Source of the DNA: Planctomicrobium piriforme
GTDB taxonomy: Bacteria; Planctomycetota; Planctomycetia; Planctomycetales; Planctomycetaceae
Assembly (NCBI GenBank): GCA_945860955.1
Contig: CAMATH010000016.1
Coordinates: forward strand, 1 to 64,000
Direction: 5' to 3'
Length of the DNA: 64,000 nucleotides
Part shown: positions 16,345-26,294 of the stretch, piece after piece
How the letters are laid out: each line of letters begins with the position of its first letter
Numbering within the stretch: position 1 is the first letter of the stretch
Notes under the pieces: generated by a model
Databases searched by the model: none
Told to the model about the DNA's origin: nothing
What the model saw: only the letters and a program-made list of their open reading frames with translations
Program-made: the position numbers and the translations under genes

Positions 16345-17238
16345 ATGTCGACCGCCGCCGAGAATGTGATTGTCACCCGGAATCTCACGAAGACCTATCG
16401 GGACTTCTGGGGTCGGCCGAAGGTCAAGGCGCTCAATTCGCTCTCAATCGATGTGAAAAAAGGGGAAGTGTTCGGACTCCTGGGTCCGAACGGTTCGGGC
16501 AAAACGACCACGCTGAAACTGCTGCTGGGACTGCTGTTCCCGTCGGATGGCGAGCTGTCGATTCTGGGGAAGCCGGCGACCGACGTCACGAAAAACGAAC
16601 AGATTGGCTACCTGCCCGAAGAATCGTACCTGTACCGGTTCCTGAACGCCGAGGAAACACTCGACTTCTATGGTCAGTTGTTCAATATGTCGGCGGCGGT
16701 GCGAAAGCAGCGGACGCGCGACCTGATCAAGATGGTGGGGCTGGAACACGCCCGCCGGCGGCAGTTGAAGGAATACTCGAAAGGAATGACCCGCCGCATT
16801 GGGCTGGCCCAGGCGCTGATCAATGATCCCGAACTGATTCTGCTGGACGAACCGACGAGCGGCCTGGATCCGATCGGTTCCCGCGACATGAAAGATCTGA
16901 TCATCGGCCTCAAAGAGCGGGGGAAGACAGTGGTCATGTGCAGCCACCTGTTGGCCGACGTGCAGGACGTGTGCGATCGCATCGCGATTCTGGACGGGGG
17001 TGAACTCAAGGTTTTCGGACGGGTGCAGGATCTGCTGAAGGATCAGGGGGTGACCCAGATCAAGACGTCGAAACTTCCCGAAAATGTCGTGGAAGAGGTT
17101 CGGGCGCTGCTGGCGAAGCATGGTGGCAGCGTGATGGAAGTCGACAGCCCGACAACGACGCTCGAAGAACTGTTCGTCAAGACGGTTCGCGACGGCGCGG
17201 CCCGGCCTGGGCAGCGGTACATCCCCCCCGCCGCCTGA
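16345..17238 (+). CDS. ABC transporter ATP-binding protein
   Basis: 297 residues, cytoplasmic nucleotide-binding subunit of an ABC-2 type transporter. Walker [11 protein letters not shown] near residue 49, Q-loop [10 protein letters not shown], signature [15 protein letters not shown], Walker [15 protein letters not shown]-loop [13 protein letters not shown] roughly 60-residue C-terminal extension follows ([21 protein letters not shown]), as in CcmA/Nod-type and gliding-type ATPases. First gene of a three-gene set with a permease and a TPR-like membrane protein. Confidence 0.93.
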   Translation: MSTAAENVIVTRNLTKTYRDFWGRPKVKALNSLSIDVKKGEVFGLLGPNGSGKTTTLKLLLGLLFPSDGELSILGKPATDVTKNEQIGYLPEESYLYRFLNAEETLDFYGQLFNMSAAVRKQRTRDLIKMVGLEHARRRQLKEYSKGMTRRIGLAQALINDPELILLDEPTSGLDPIGSRDMKDLIIGLKERGKTVVMCSHLLADVQDVCDRIAILDGGELKVFGRVQDLLKDQGVTQIKTSKLPENVVEEVRALLAKHGGSVMEVDSPTTTLEELFVKTVRDGAARPGQRYIPPAA

Positions 17239-17301
17239 TGGTGGTGTGGCCCTCTTCCCCGACCCCAGCCCAGTCGCGATCAGAGTCTTTCGGAGAATTC
17301 C

Positions 17302-18978
17302 ATGTCGTTGTCTTTTGACCCGAAACCGTTCGACTTTGTCGCCGGCTTCACCCAATGGGGCGTGGTCTGCCTGGTGGTCGCGGGGATCGGCTGGGCGGTC
17401 GCCGCTCTGCTGATGTTCCTGCAAGGGGGCGCTCCCGGTCTCGCGCGATTGGTCGATCAAACACTCGACGTGTTCCGCGACTTCGCCCAGACTTCTCCCC
17501 GTCGGGTGTGGGCGCTGTCGGTCCACACGTTCCGCGAAGCGTCCCGCCGCCGGGTGTTGTGGGTCTTCGCGGTCTTCGCAGTGCTGTTTCTGTTCGCCGG
17601 CTGGTTCATGCCGGAGTTGAAGCAAGACCCCGAAATGGCGGTCAAGAACTATGTCAGCTTTGTTCTCCGCACCATCTCGTGGCTGACCGTACCCGTGGTT
17701 CTGCTCCTGGCGTGTTGGGGTTTGCCGGAAGACATTCGGGCCCGTTCGCTGCACACCGTCGTGACCAAACCGGTACGCCGTCAGGAGATCATTCTCGGTC
17801 GGATTCTGGGCTTCCTGGGAATTGGTCTGGCGATTCTGGTGATTGTCGGCGCGGTCGGGAATATCTGGATCCTCCGGCAGGTTCCCTCGAACTACGCCGC
17901 CAATTTGGCCGCGCGTGTCCCCGTGTTTGGCGAACTCCGCTATCTGACGCGTGAGGGGGCAATCGAAGACGAGAACAACAACCAGGCGACCGGGGTCAAC
18001 GTCGGCGACGAAGTGATGTTCCGGCAGTTCGTCGAAGGGAACACCAAAGCCCGCGCGATCTGGAAATTCAAAGGGATCAATATCAACCAGCTCGCTGGTG
18101 GCCAGTTGATCTTCGAGTCGGCGTTCCAGTCGTTCCGTACTCACAAAGGAAAGATCGATCAGGAGCTGCTGGGACAATACACCCTGGTAAATCCGAAAAC
18201 CGGGGTTCGGGTGCCGTTGCAGCCCTTCTTCAATCGCGAATTTCGCCGAAACACCTACAACGTTCTCGACCGCAACGCCCGCAAAAACGCCGCTGGCGAT
18301 TCGAGTGTCGAGCTGAAAGACGAACAAGGCCGGGTCATTGATCTGGGGAAAGACCTGCTGAGTGACGGGGAACTCGACGTTGAGGTCGCCTGCCTCTCCC
18401 CCGGCCAGTTCCTGGGAATGGCCCGTCCCGACCTGTTCATTCGCCTTCCCGATCGATCGTTCTTGACGAGCTATTCGAAGGGACTGTTTTCGATCTTTCT
18501 GATGCTGACGATGATCGTGGTGTTGGGGGTGACCTCGGGCTGCTTCCTCAAGGGACCGGTCGCCACGATGCTCACCCTGTTTGTGTTCCTTGTGGGACGT
18601 GTGGCGCACGCGTTTTTCGAACAGATCACCAGCGACAAATTCTTCGATAACCCCAAGATTCAGATGCGGGGCCGGGGATTGTTTGAGTCGCTGTATCGTC
18701 TGCCGACGCATATCTCGCCGCAGATCGATGTCGAAGACACCACAACGCAGCGGATCATCAAGGCGGTCGACAATGTGGAACTCAACGCCCTGTGGGGCGT
18801 GAAACACCTGTTCCCCGATTTCAAACAGTTTGACTCAACGCCGTACGTGGCGAATTCGTTTGACGTCCCCTGGGCCGAGGCGCTGTTGCCCAACCTGGCG
18901 ACCACTGTCGGATTCTGCGTGCCGTGGATCATCGTGGGGTACTTCGCCCTGAAATCCCGCGAATTGGAGGCCAAATGA
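17302..18978 (+). CDS. ABC-2 type permease
   Basis: 558 residues. Membrane segments cluster at the N-terminus (about residues 15-40, 85-103, 115-143, 168-190) and the C-terminus (390-415, 420-440, 535-553). A large ~190-residue soluble domain (200-385) lies between them. The segment TFREASRRRVLWVFAVFAVLF and RSLHTVVTKPVRRQEIILGR are typical of ABC-2 permeases that work with a NatA-like ATPase. It is 63 bp downstream of the ATPase gene and overlaps the next start (ATGA). Exported substrate unknown. Confidence 0.85.
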   Translation: MSLSFDPKPFDFVAGFTQWGVVCLVVAGIGWAVAALLMFLQGGAPGLARLVDQTLDVFRDFAQTSPRRVWALSVHTFREASRRRVLWVFAVFAVLFLFAGWFMPELKQDPEMAVKNYVSFVLRTISWLTVPVVLLLACWGLPEDIRARSLHTVVTKPVRRQEIILGRILGFLGIGLAILVIVGAVGNIWILRQVPSNYAANLAARVPVFGELRYLTREGAIEDENNNQATGVNVGDEVMFRQFVEGNTKARAIWKFKGININQLAGGQLIFESAFQSFRTHKGKIDQELLGQYTLVNPKTGVRVPLQPFFNREFRRNTYNVLDRNARKNAAGDSSVELKDEQGRVIDLGKDLLSDGELDVEVACLSPGQFLGMARPDLFIRLPDRSFLTSYSKGLFSIFLMLTMIVVLGVTSGCFLKGPVATMLTLFVFLVGRVAHAFFEQITSDKFFDNPKIQMRGRGLFESLYRLPTHISPQIDVEDTTTQRIIKAVDNVELNALWGVKHLFPDFKQFDSTPYVANSFDVPWAEALLPNLATTVGFCVPWIIVGYFALKSRELEAK

Positions 18979-20342
18979 ACAACCTGACTTCGTTCCAGCG
19001 TAAGCTGGTGTACATCACCGGCATCCTGATTCTGCTGATCCCGATCACCTGGCTGGGAATGCCCCCGGAGCCGGGTGCCGACAACCGGGTCAAGCCCGGC
19101 AGCGGTGGCAAACTGTCGCAGTTGCGACAGTCGGAGGAGCTGGGAGAGACGTCCTTGGGGAACGTCGATCCAACCAGTTCAACCATGAATCTGCTGCTGC
19201 TCGGCTTTCGCGGGATCGCCACCAGCTCGCTTTGGATGGAGGCGCAGGATCAGCAGAAGCGCAAGGAGTGGGCCGAACTCGATTCGACCATCAAGTCGAT
19301 CGTCCTGTTGCAGCCACACTTTTTGAAGGTGTGGCACTTTCAGGGTTGGAACCTCGCCTACAACGTCTCGGCGGAATGGGACGCGGTCGCCGACCGGTAT
19401 TACTGGGTCAAGCGTGGGGTGAAGTTCTACATCGAAGGTAAGGACCGCAACGAGAAATTCCCCGAGTTGTACTGGTTCACGGGGGACACGTTGGGCAAGA
19501 AACTCGGCCGGGCCGATGAATGGAAAGAGTTCCGCCAGTTCTTCCGCAGCGACCCCGACAAGGAACAGTATCCCAACGGGATCGATCCCGACGTGAAGGT
19601 GTATGGCAAGGAAGACAATTACCTCGAGGCGCGGGAATGGTTCCTCAAGGCGAATGAAGTCGTCCAGACCTACAAGAACCGTCAGCATATCATGGCCGAG
19701 CCGTTGTTCCGATTTTACCCGGCACGGGCGCTGATTGACTATGCCATGGCGTTGCAGCGCGAAGGGAAGTTTGGCGAAGAGTCGCGGGCTTCGTGGGAAG
19801 ACGCCTTCAACGAATGGGCGAACGTTTATGGCCGGCAGGAGTTTGAATGTCCGATCGGCACGATTCATATGGAACTGCAGGAGGATGAAGTCGCCGAGTG
19901 GCAAGCGAAAGACGCCGAGGAGCCACAGGAAGTCAGACGCTATCTGAACTGGGTGGCGCGGTACCAGGACATGTGCAACTACCGGTACTGGCGGTCGCGC
20001 TGCAAGATCGAGGGTGAAAAGGACATGGCGGACGCCCACCGCGACCTGTTTGATGGCGAAGAGGCGTATCGGAAAGCAGACTTCGACACCGCGATCGAAA
20101 CCTACAAGCGCGGGCTGACGAAGTACGAAGCGATGCTGAATCAGTATCCCGATCTGAAAGACGACGACAACACAATCGAAGAGATCATGGTCGCCCATCT
20201 GTTTTGGCGAGACTGTTTGCGAATTGTCGAAGGGGCGGAACCGTCGGACGACGAAGATTTCCCGCTCAAAGACATGTGGATCAAGCACCAGAACCGCAAG
20301 CCGCAGATGATGGAGGAGTTCCAGCGCCGCCAGCGGCGGTAG
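18975..20342 (+). CDS. Membrane-anchored TPR-like protein of the ABC triad
   Basis: 455 residues; ATG 18975 overlaps the permease stop by four bases, so translation is probably coupled. One N-terminal TM segment (LVYITGILILLIPITWLGMP). A helical domain with tetratricopeptide-like character follows: TKYEAMLNQYPDLKDDDNTI, DTAIETYKRGLTKYEA and others, with many W/Y residues in the middle (VWHFQGWNLAYNVSAEWDAV). Likely a periplasm-facing scaffold for the ABC transporter. The order ATPase-permease-this protein looks like a planctomycete-specific arrangement. No enzymatic motif. Confidence 0.75.
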   Translation: MNNLTSFQRKLVYITGILILLIPITWLGMPPEPGADNRVKPGSGGKLSQLRQSEELGETSLGNVDPTSSTMNLLLLGFRGIATSSLWMEAQDQQKRKEWAELDSTIKSIVLLQPHFLKVWHFQGWNLAYNVSAEWDAVADRYYWVKRGVKFYIEGKDRNEKFPELYWFTGDTLGKKLGRADEWKEFRQFFRSDPDKEQYPNGIDPDVKVYGKEDNYLEAREWFLKANEVVQTYKNRQHIMAEPLFRFYPARALIDYAMALQREGKFGEESRASWEDAFNEWANVYGRQEFECPIGTIHMELQEDEVAEWQAKDAEEPQEVRRYLNWVARYQDMCNYRYWRSRCKIEGEKDMADAHRDLFDGEEAYRKADFDTAIETYKRGLTKYEAMLNQYPDLKDDDNTIEEIMVAHLFWRDCLRIVEGAEPSDDEDFPLKDMWIKHQNRKPQMMEEFQRRQRR

Positions 20343-20744
20343 TCGCAAACTTTGATCTCGCCGTTGGAATCAAGCTGGGGGGGGGCGTTGTCCCCCCCCA
20401 TGTTCTCACTTTCGGCCGAAAGCAATGCCAAAATCCCCCGGGGGGTGTGCCGGGTCCGAGGTTACCGAATATTTCACCGGCAAATTCCGCTGGTCCTGTT
20501 GATCAACCGCTGGTGATTCGACCTGTCGGAGTGATTTCGCAAATCTTGAAATTGAGTTTGGGCTGCGACTCGGGTGGGGGGCATCCGCCGAGCCAGATCC
20601 TCATCCTGACGCATCTGGCCCAAGTCGCCCATTCTCTGTATGTTGCCGGAATATGACAAATCCGACAATCCGCATCGAAGTCCTTGGGCTGACTTTGCCG
20701 ATAGTACCCGATGTAGTGATTCCATCACTTAGCCGGTCCATGGT
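20343..20744. other. Intergenic region with GC hairpin before the TolC-like gene
   Basis: 402 bp. A hairpin of eight G-C pairs (20378-20385 with 20392-20399, loop CGTTGT) lies about 35 bp after the TPR-like gene. It could slow transcription, although no T-tract follows. No gene recognised in the rest; the TolC-like gene's promoter should be here. Confidence 0.5.
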
Positions 20745-22937
20745 TTGTTCCCTCATCTCGACGGGTGTCGCTTGTCTCCCGCTGTCAACGATCGTCGTCT
20801 GAGAGCCGCGCTTCGTCCGGGGGTTTTCCTGGTCGCCTGCGGTTTGATCTGCGCGGCCGTCGCGGGCTGCGCCCACTCCGAAAAACGACTGAGCTATTTT
20901 GGAACACCCGATTACGAGGAAGAGGTCAATACCGACCTCAAAATCGAAGAGCCGGATACAGTCAATGTCCCTTCCGACGCCGCTGTCGGAACCGTCAACC
21001 CCCGCACCATCGGGGATCGCAGCCACGACGGAGTGTGGGATCTGACACTGGCCGAGGCCATTCAGCTCGCTCTCGAAAACAACAAAGTCGCCCGCACACG
21101 CAACGAGTTTCTTTCGCCCGGTAACCCGATCCTGCAAAACGGCGAAGGAGTCGCGTCGGTCTACGATCCTGCGATTCGCGAATCGGGGGTACTGTTCGGA
21201 ACCCGTGGTGTCGAAGCGGCCCTGTCGTCGTTTGACCCGGTGTTCAATTCCAGCATCACGATGGGGAACAGCGAGGCGATCCAAAACAACCCGATCACGT
21301 CGGGAGGAATTCAGGCTGGGCGAACGCTAGAACAGCAGACCAGCCAGTTCGCCGCCGGGTTCACCAAGAACATGGCGTACGGTGCCCAAGTGGGGGTGAC
21401 CCAGAACTGGAACTACACCGAAAGCAACCAGTTGCTGCAGTTGTTCCCGTCGGTCTTCACGGGGAATCTGCAGTTCAGCTACCAGCAGCCGTTGTGGGCC
21501 GGGGCGGGGACGGAGTTCACACGCATCGCGGGACCGGTGAATCCCAACGTGCAGGCGATCGCGGGGGTCAACCAAGGGGTGGTGATCGCCCGCATCAACA
21601 CCGACATTTCGCTCGCCGACTTCGAGTTCCAGGTCCGCAACATGGTCTTCGATATCGAGACCCTGTACTGGGATCTGTACCAGGCGTACCGCAATTACGA
21701 CAGTCTCGCCCAGGCGCGAGACGCCGCCCTGTCCACCTGGCGCTCCGTCAGCGCCAAGTCGAAGTCAGGGCTGATTGGCGGTGGACGGGCCGAAGAGGCG
21801 CAGGCTCGCGAACAATACTATGAATCACGATCCCGGGCCGAAACCGCGCTCGGCGGTCCCGCCGGGCGGGGTGGCGAATCGGGGATTTACGGCCTCGAAC
21901 TGCAACTGCGGCGGATCTGTGGCTTGCCCTCGAACGATGGCCGAATCATCCGTCCGATTGACGAACCGGGCATGTCGCCGATCGAACACGACTGGCACAC
22001 CTGTCTGGCGACGGCGTTCGCCCGGCGGTCGGAACTGCGGAAACAACGCTGGACGATCAAGAGTGTCGAGCTGCAACTGAAGGCGGCCAAGAGCGTGGCG
22101 AATCCGCAGCTCAACCTGGTGTCGTCGTACCAGCTAAACGGGTTCGGCAACAGCCTGTTTGGTCCCAACGGTCCGGAGGGGTCCGATGGTGCCCAACTGC
22201 AAAGCGCGTATCGCACGCAATTCCAGGGGGACCAGACCGCGTGGAACGTCGGTCTGCAATTCTCGGCGCCGCTGGGATTACGCAGCGCGTTGTCCCAGGT
22301 GCGTAACCAGGAACTGCGGGTGATCAAAGCCCAGGCGGTCTTGGCCGCCCAGGAACTCGAAGTGAGTCATGAACTCGCGGGGGCGTTCCAGGCGATCGAC
22401 TACTGGTACCAGAACGCCGAGACGAACTACAACCGGCGCGAGGCGGCGATGGAAAATCTCGAAGCGGTTCAGGCCGACTACGATCTCGACCGAAAATCGC
22501 TGGATCTTTTGCTACAAGCGCAGAATCGATTGGCGATCGCCGACGTGGCGTTCTACCGCAGCGTGACGGAATACAGCAAAGCGCTGTGTGAGTTGCAGTT
22601 CCGAAAGGGAACTCTGCTGGAATACAACAACGTGTACTTGGCCGAGGGGGCCTGGTCGACCGAAGCGCAGCGCGACGTGATGCGAAAGGCATGGGCCCGC
22701 AGCTACTCGTTCGACGCGCCCCGACTTGATCCGGTGCATGACGAGCCGGAACCGTTCGCCCGGGAAGTGGGTTACGAAACGCGGGTCTCGATTGGTGTCG
22801 AGGCGTTCGCCCCGGAGCGAGAAAAGACCCCGGCCAATATCCCGCTGCCTCCCGTGCCAACCAGCCGACTCAGCCAGCCGATCGGTGACGACGATGACTT
22901 CGCCAACTGGGAAACCCCTGCGGTAGGAAATGACTGA
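20745..22937 (+). CDS. TolC-family outer-membrane efflux lipoprotein
   Basis: 730 residues from TTG 20745 (an in-frame TTG at 20772 is a good alternative; no ATG fits). A lipoprotein signal ends in LICAAVAGC. OEP repeats follow: WDLTLAEAIQLALENNK (first outer-membrane efflux helix), QVRNMVFDIETLYWDLYQAYRNY, ELRKQRWTIKSVELQLKAAK, and LDLLLQAQNRLAIADVAFYRS. The length exceeds E. coli TolC (~490) owing to inserts between the repeats and a Pro-rich tail. Forms the outer-membrane channel of a tripartite exporter; the next three genes supply periplasmic and inner-membrane parts. Confidence 0.87.
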   Translation: MFPHLDGCRLSPAVNDRRLRAALRPGVFLVACGLICAAVAGCAHSEKRLSYFGTPDYEEEVNTDLKIEEPDTVNVPSDAAVGTVNPRTIGDRSHDGVWDLTLAEAIQLALENNKVARTRNEFLSPGNPILQNGEGVASVYDPAIRESGVLFGTRGVEAALSSFDPVFNSSITMGNSEAIQNNPITSGGIQAGRTLEQQTSQFAAGFTKNMAYGAQVGVTQNWNYTESNQLLQLFPSVFTGNLQFSYQQPLWAGAGTEFTRIAGPVNPNVQAIAGVNQGVVIARINTDISLADFEFQVRNMVFDIETLYWDLYQAYRNYDSLAQARDAALSTWRSVSAKSKSGLIGGGRAEEAQAREQYYESRSRAETALGGPAGRGGESGIYGLELQLRRICGLPSNDGRIIRPIDEPGMSPIEHDWHTCLATAFARRSELRKQRWTIKSVELQLKAAKSVANPQLNLVSSYQLNGFGNSLFGPNGPEGSDGAQLQSAYRTQFQGDQTAWNVGLQFSAPLGLRSALSQVRNQELRVIKAQAVLAAQELEVSHELAGAFQAIDYWYQNAETNYNRREAAMENLEAVQADYDLDRKSLDLLLQAQNRLAIADVAFYRSVTEYSKALCELQFRKGTLLEYNNVYLAEGAWSTEAQRDVMRKAWARSYSFDAPRLDPVHDEPEPFAREVGYETRVSIGVEAFAPEREKTPANIPLPPVPTSRLSQPIGDDDDFANWETPAVGND

Positions 22938-23056
22938 CCGCGGGTGGCGGTGGGTTGGCTGAATGGGTTCGCTGTCGACACAATAGATGCGGCGTGAGCC
23001 AGGTTACGACAAAACACGGATGCCGACGACAGCGGGTCGTGAAGGAGATCGAAAAC

Positions 23057-24019
23057 ATGTGGAAGCGATGGTCAATGGCGAGTCTGCTGGCCGCTGTGGC
23101 GGTGGCGACGGCGGCGGTGCAGGCCCGCAGCCAGAACGACGGAGCCAACGCGAAGCCACCGGTCCCTCCCCCCTATGTCATTGAAGTTCCCAAATGCGCG
23201 ATCAAGCTGATGAAGGAAGTGATCCTGTCGGCGGAACGCCCGGGGATTCTGGGAGCGATTGATGTCGAAGAGGGGGACACTGTCGAAGAGGGTAAGCTTC
23301 TCGCCAAGGTGAAAGACGACGTTCCCCTGGCGACATTGGCCATCGCCCAGAAGGAGGCGGAATCGGATATCGACATTCGTTACGCGAGCAAGGCGGCGGA
23401 GGTCGCGCAAGTTGAATTCGAAAAGGCCGAGGCCGCTAATCGCGTCAAAAAGGGAACCGTCCCCGACGTCGAAGTGCGGCGGGCCGAACTCGCCGCCCGG
23501 AAGGCGGAACTCGAAATCGAAAAAGCCAGCCACGTTCACGAAGTCAACGGCCTGAAACGGGACGAAGCCAACGTTCAGGTGAAAACCTGTCGCATCGAAG
23601 CGCCGTTCGCGGGGTATGTTACAAAGGTGCATCTCACCAAAGGGGCGACCGTTCGCCAGGGGGATCCCGTCGTCGAAATGGTCGTCACCTCGAAAGTGAA
23701 AGTGGAAGGACACGTGTCGCTGTCCGACGCGTTGCGGCTGACTCCCGGAATGCCCGTCACCGTTGAGGTGCTGCTGAACGAAGAGAAGGCAAAGCGGGAT
23801 GGCGAAAAGCAGTCTCCCAAGGTTCATAAGACGGTCAAGGGAGTGCTCCGCTACGTCGACGTCAAAGCGACCTCGGGAGACAATCGGGTGCGAATTTGGG
23901 CCGAGATTCCCAACGAGGAACAGCACCTGATCGCGGGGCTCAACGCGATCATGAAGATTGAACTGCCGGCGAACGTCGCTCCCAAACCTCCCGCCGACGA
24001 CCAGAAAGACGACAAATGA
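23057..24019 (+). CDS. Periplasmic membrane fusion protein (HlyD/RND type)
   Basis: 320 residues from ATG 23057, preceded by AAGGAGAT. The frame is open further 5' but without a ribosome-binding site. Signal peptide about residues 1-24 (ASLLAAVAVATAAVQA). Biotinyl-lipoyl half-motif SAERPGILGAIDVEEGDTVE, a long charged coiled coil (residues about 95-180, KAAEVAQVEFEKAEAANRV), the second lipoyl half IEAPFAGYVTKVHLTKGATV, then a beta-barrel. Adapter linking the TolC-like channel to the inner-membrane M50/HlyD protein. Its stop overlaps the next start (ATGA). Confidence 0.87.
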   Translation: MWKRWSMASLLAAVAVATAAVQARSQNDGANAKPPVPPPYVIEVPKCAIKLMKEVILSAERPGILGAIDVEEGDTVEEGKLLAKVKDDVPLATLAIAQKEAESDIDIRYASKAAEVAQVEFEKAEAANRVKKGTVPDVEVRRAELAARKAELEIEKASHVHEVNGLKRDEANVQVKTCRIEAPFAGYVTKVHLTKGATVRQGDPVVEMVVTSKVKVEGHVSLSDALRLTPGMPVTVEVLLNEEKAKRDGEKQSPKVHKTVKGVLRYVDVKATSGDNRVRIWAEIPNEEQHLIAGLNAIMKIELPANVAPKPPADDQKDDK

Positions 24020-26232
24020 GCGCCGGGGGACTGCTACCGTCGACCCGTCGACCGGTGCCCTTGCTGCGCCGGGCCGATCTGGTCGCGCAGCGTGTGGAAT
24101 GCCAGGGAGGCGAGTACTTCGTCATCAAAGATCCGGTGACGCTCAAGTACTTTCGCCTGGACCCCGAGCACTACCACGTGCTGGGATTGCTCGACGGGCG
24201 ACGCAGCCTCGACGCCATTCGCGACGACCTGCACATCGCCTTCCCGTACGCCCGCCCCACGTTGCCGGAATTGCAGTCGGTCGTTGTCGATTTGCATGAG
24301 AAGGGGCTGCTCGCCAGCAACCGCCCGGGACAGGGAAACGTCTTCATCGAAAAGCGCGAAGCGCTTCTTAAGAAGAAGATCTTCGGGGTCTTTCAGAACA
24401 TTCTCAGTCTGCGACTTCCCGGCTGGGATCCCGAACGGACGCTGAAGCTGCTGTACCCGATTGTCGGCTGGCTGTATCACCCGGCGGCCGTCGCCATTCA
24501 GGTGGCGATGATCGCCGCCTCCTGGGTGCTGCTGTCGATCAACTTCGACCACTTTCGGCGATTGCTTCCCGAGTTTCAGCAATTCTTTGGCTGGCCCAAC
24601 CTGTTGTGGCTGTACCTGACACTCGCCTGCACGAAGATTCTGCACGAACTGGGGCACGGTCTCACCTGTCGGCATTTCGGAGGGGAGTGCCATGAGATCG
24701 GCGTGATCGTGCTGGTGTTCAGCCCGACGCTGTACTGCGAGGTGAGCGATTCGTGGATGCTGCCCAATAAGTGGCATCGCATCGCGATCGGGGCGGCGGG
24801 GATGTGGGTCGAATCGGTCCTCGCCGCTTTCGCGCTGTTCGCTTGGTGGTTTTCGACCCCCGGGTTGTTCCATCACCTCTGTCTCAACATCTTCTTCGTT
24901 TCGACGATCACCACGGTGATCTTCAACCTGAACCCGTTGATGCGATACGACGGCTATTACATGTTGAGCGACTTTCTCGAGATTCCCAACCTCTCGGAAA
25001 AGGCGAACACGCTGTTGCGAAACACGTTCGCGAAGGTCTGTCTGGGGGTTGAAACTCGCGAAGATCCGTTCATGCCGCAACGTGGCCGGCATTGGTTCGT
25101 GCTGTATTCGGTCGCCAGCGCGATTTATCGCTGGGTCGTTCTGTTTGGCATCACGCTGTTCCTTTACACTGTGCTCAAGCCTTACAAGCTGCAGAGCATC
25201 GGCGTCGCCCTGGCATGGTTTTCCATGGCGGGAATCGTCGGCAACCTTGGTTACACCCTGTACCGTCTCATGGCCACACCTCGCAGCGAACCGCTCAGCC
25301 GGAACCGCATCGGCGCCACGTTGCTGGTCGTCGCCGCCCTGATCGTCGGGCTTCTGGCGATACCTCTCCCCTGGCACGTCGAAGCGCCGTTCTACGTCGA
25401 ACCGCTGGACGTCGTGTACGTACAGACTTCGGTCCCCGGCAGCATCGAGACAATCCACGTCAAGGCGGGAGATACTGTAAAAAAGGGGGCTCCCCTGATC
25501 GATCTGGTCGATCCCGAAAAGGTTCTCAAACTGCAGGAACTAGAGACACAGCTCGCCACACAGAAACTGGAAGTCCAGAAGCAGGAGGCGATCGGGAACC
25601 ACGCCGCGATTGTGGTCGCCGAGCGACAACGCGACTCCATTGAAGAACAGATCGCGGAATTCAACCAGCAGATCGAGATGCTGAAGTTGAAAGCTCCGGT
25701 CGCGGGAGTGGTCGTTTCGATGCCCCGAGTTGAGGAACCTCCAGGCGGGGTGGAATCGCTGGACCTGCACGGCTGGCATGGTAGTCCGCTCGACAAAATC
25801 AATCTCGGTGCCGCGCTCGAACCACGGACGCCAGTGATGTGCATCGCGCCCGACAGCAACTACCAGGTGATTTTGCTGGTCGATCAGCAGGATCGCGGCG
25901 ACCTGAGCGTGGGGACCGAGGTGGAGATTCGATTTGACCAGCTTCCGGGAGAGATCTGGAGCGGCAAGGTGTCGAAGATCTCACCCCGCCACGCCGACTT
26001 CGCCCCTCCCTCGCTGACCAACAAAACCGGAGGGGATCTGACGACGGTGAGCGACCGTCAGGGGCGCGAGCGGTTGTCGAGCAGCGCCTACGAGGCAGTT
26101 GTGGTGATTGACGAGAATACCGACCGGCTCCGCGCGGGGCTGCGTGGCCGCACCCGGTTTTCGGTTGGTCACCGCTCTTCGTGGCAGTTGATTTTCCGCT
26201 GGTTGAGGCACACGTTTCACTTCAAAATCTAG
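24016..26232 (+). CDS. PqqD-like / M50 site-2 metalloprotease / HlyD fusion protein
   Basis: 738 residues. Residues ~15-100 form a winged-helix domain like PqqD/RRE peptide-binding modules (YFVIKDPVTLKYFRLDPEHY, LLDGRRSLDAI). Residues ~140-440 are a membrane M50 peptidase with zinc site HELGH (210-214) and NPLMRYDGYY (third ligand Asp312). Residues ~455-720 are an HlyD-type arm with two lipoyl halves (VPGSIETIHVKAGDTVKKGA, LKAPVAGVVVSM) and a coiled coil (KLQELETQLATQKLEVQKQE). The layout suggests that a peptide or protein is bound, cleaved in or at the membrane and passed on. ATGA-coupled to the fusion protein gene. Confidence 0.85.
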   Translation: MSAGGLLPSTRRPVPLLRRADLVAQRVECQGGEYFVIKDPVTLKYFRLDPEHYHVLGLLDGRRSLDAIRDDLHIAFPYARPTLPELQSVVVDLHEKGLLASNRPGQGNVFIEKREALLKKKIFGVFQNILSLRLPGWDPERTLKLLYPIVGWLYHPAAVAIQVAMIAASWVLLSINFDHFRRLLPEFQQFFGWPNLLWLYLTLACTKILHELGHGLTCRHFGGECHEIGVIVLVFSPTLYCEVSDSWMLPNKWHRIAIGAAGMWVESVLAAFALFAWWFSTPGLFHHLCLNIFFVSTITTVIFNLNPLMRYDGYYMLSDFLEIPNLSEKANTLLRNTFAKVCLGVETREDPFMPQRGRHWFVLYSVASAIYRWVVLFGITLFLYTVLKPYKLQSIGVALAWFSMAGIVGNLGYTLYRLMATPRSEPLSRNRIGATLLVVAALIVGLLAIPLPWHVEAPFYVEPLDVVYVQTSVPGSIETIHVKAGDTVKKGAPLIDLVDPEKVLKLQELETQLATQKLEVQKQEAIGNHAAIVVAERQRDSIEEQIAEFNQQIEMLKLKAPVAGVVVSMPRVEEPPGGVESLDLHGWHGSPLDKINLGAALEPRTPVMCIAPDSNYQVILLVDQQDRGDLSVGTEVEIRFDQLPGEIWSGKVSKISPRHADFAPPSLTNKTGGDLTTVSDRQGRERLSSSAYEAVVVIDENTDRLRAGLRGRTRFSVGHRSSWQLIFRWLRHTFHFKI

Positions 26233-26294
26233 CGTGTCGCTGGAGTTTGTTTGATGTTTCACAAGTGGTGTCCGCCCGCTAAGGCAATGGTCTG

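Noticed and set aside
16444-18807. 787-residue minus-strand frame
   Set aside because: Exactly antisense to the ABC ATPase and permease genes; composition (His, Gln, Arg-rich) is that of a shadow frame.
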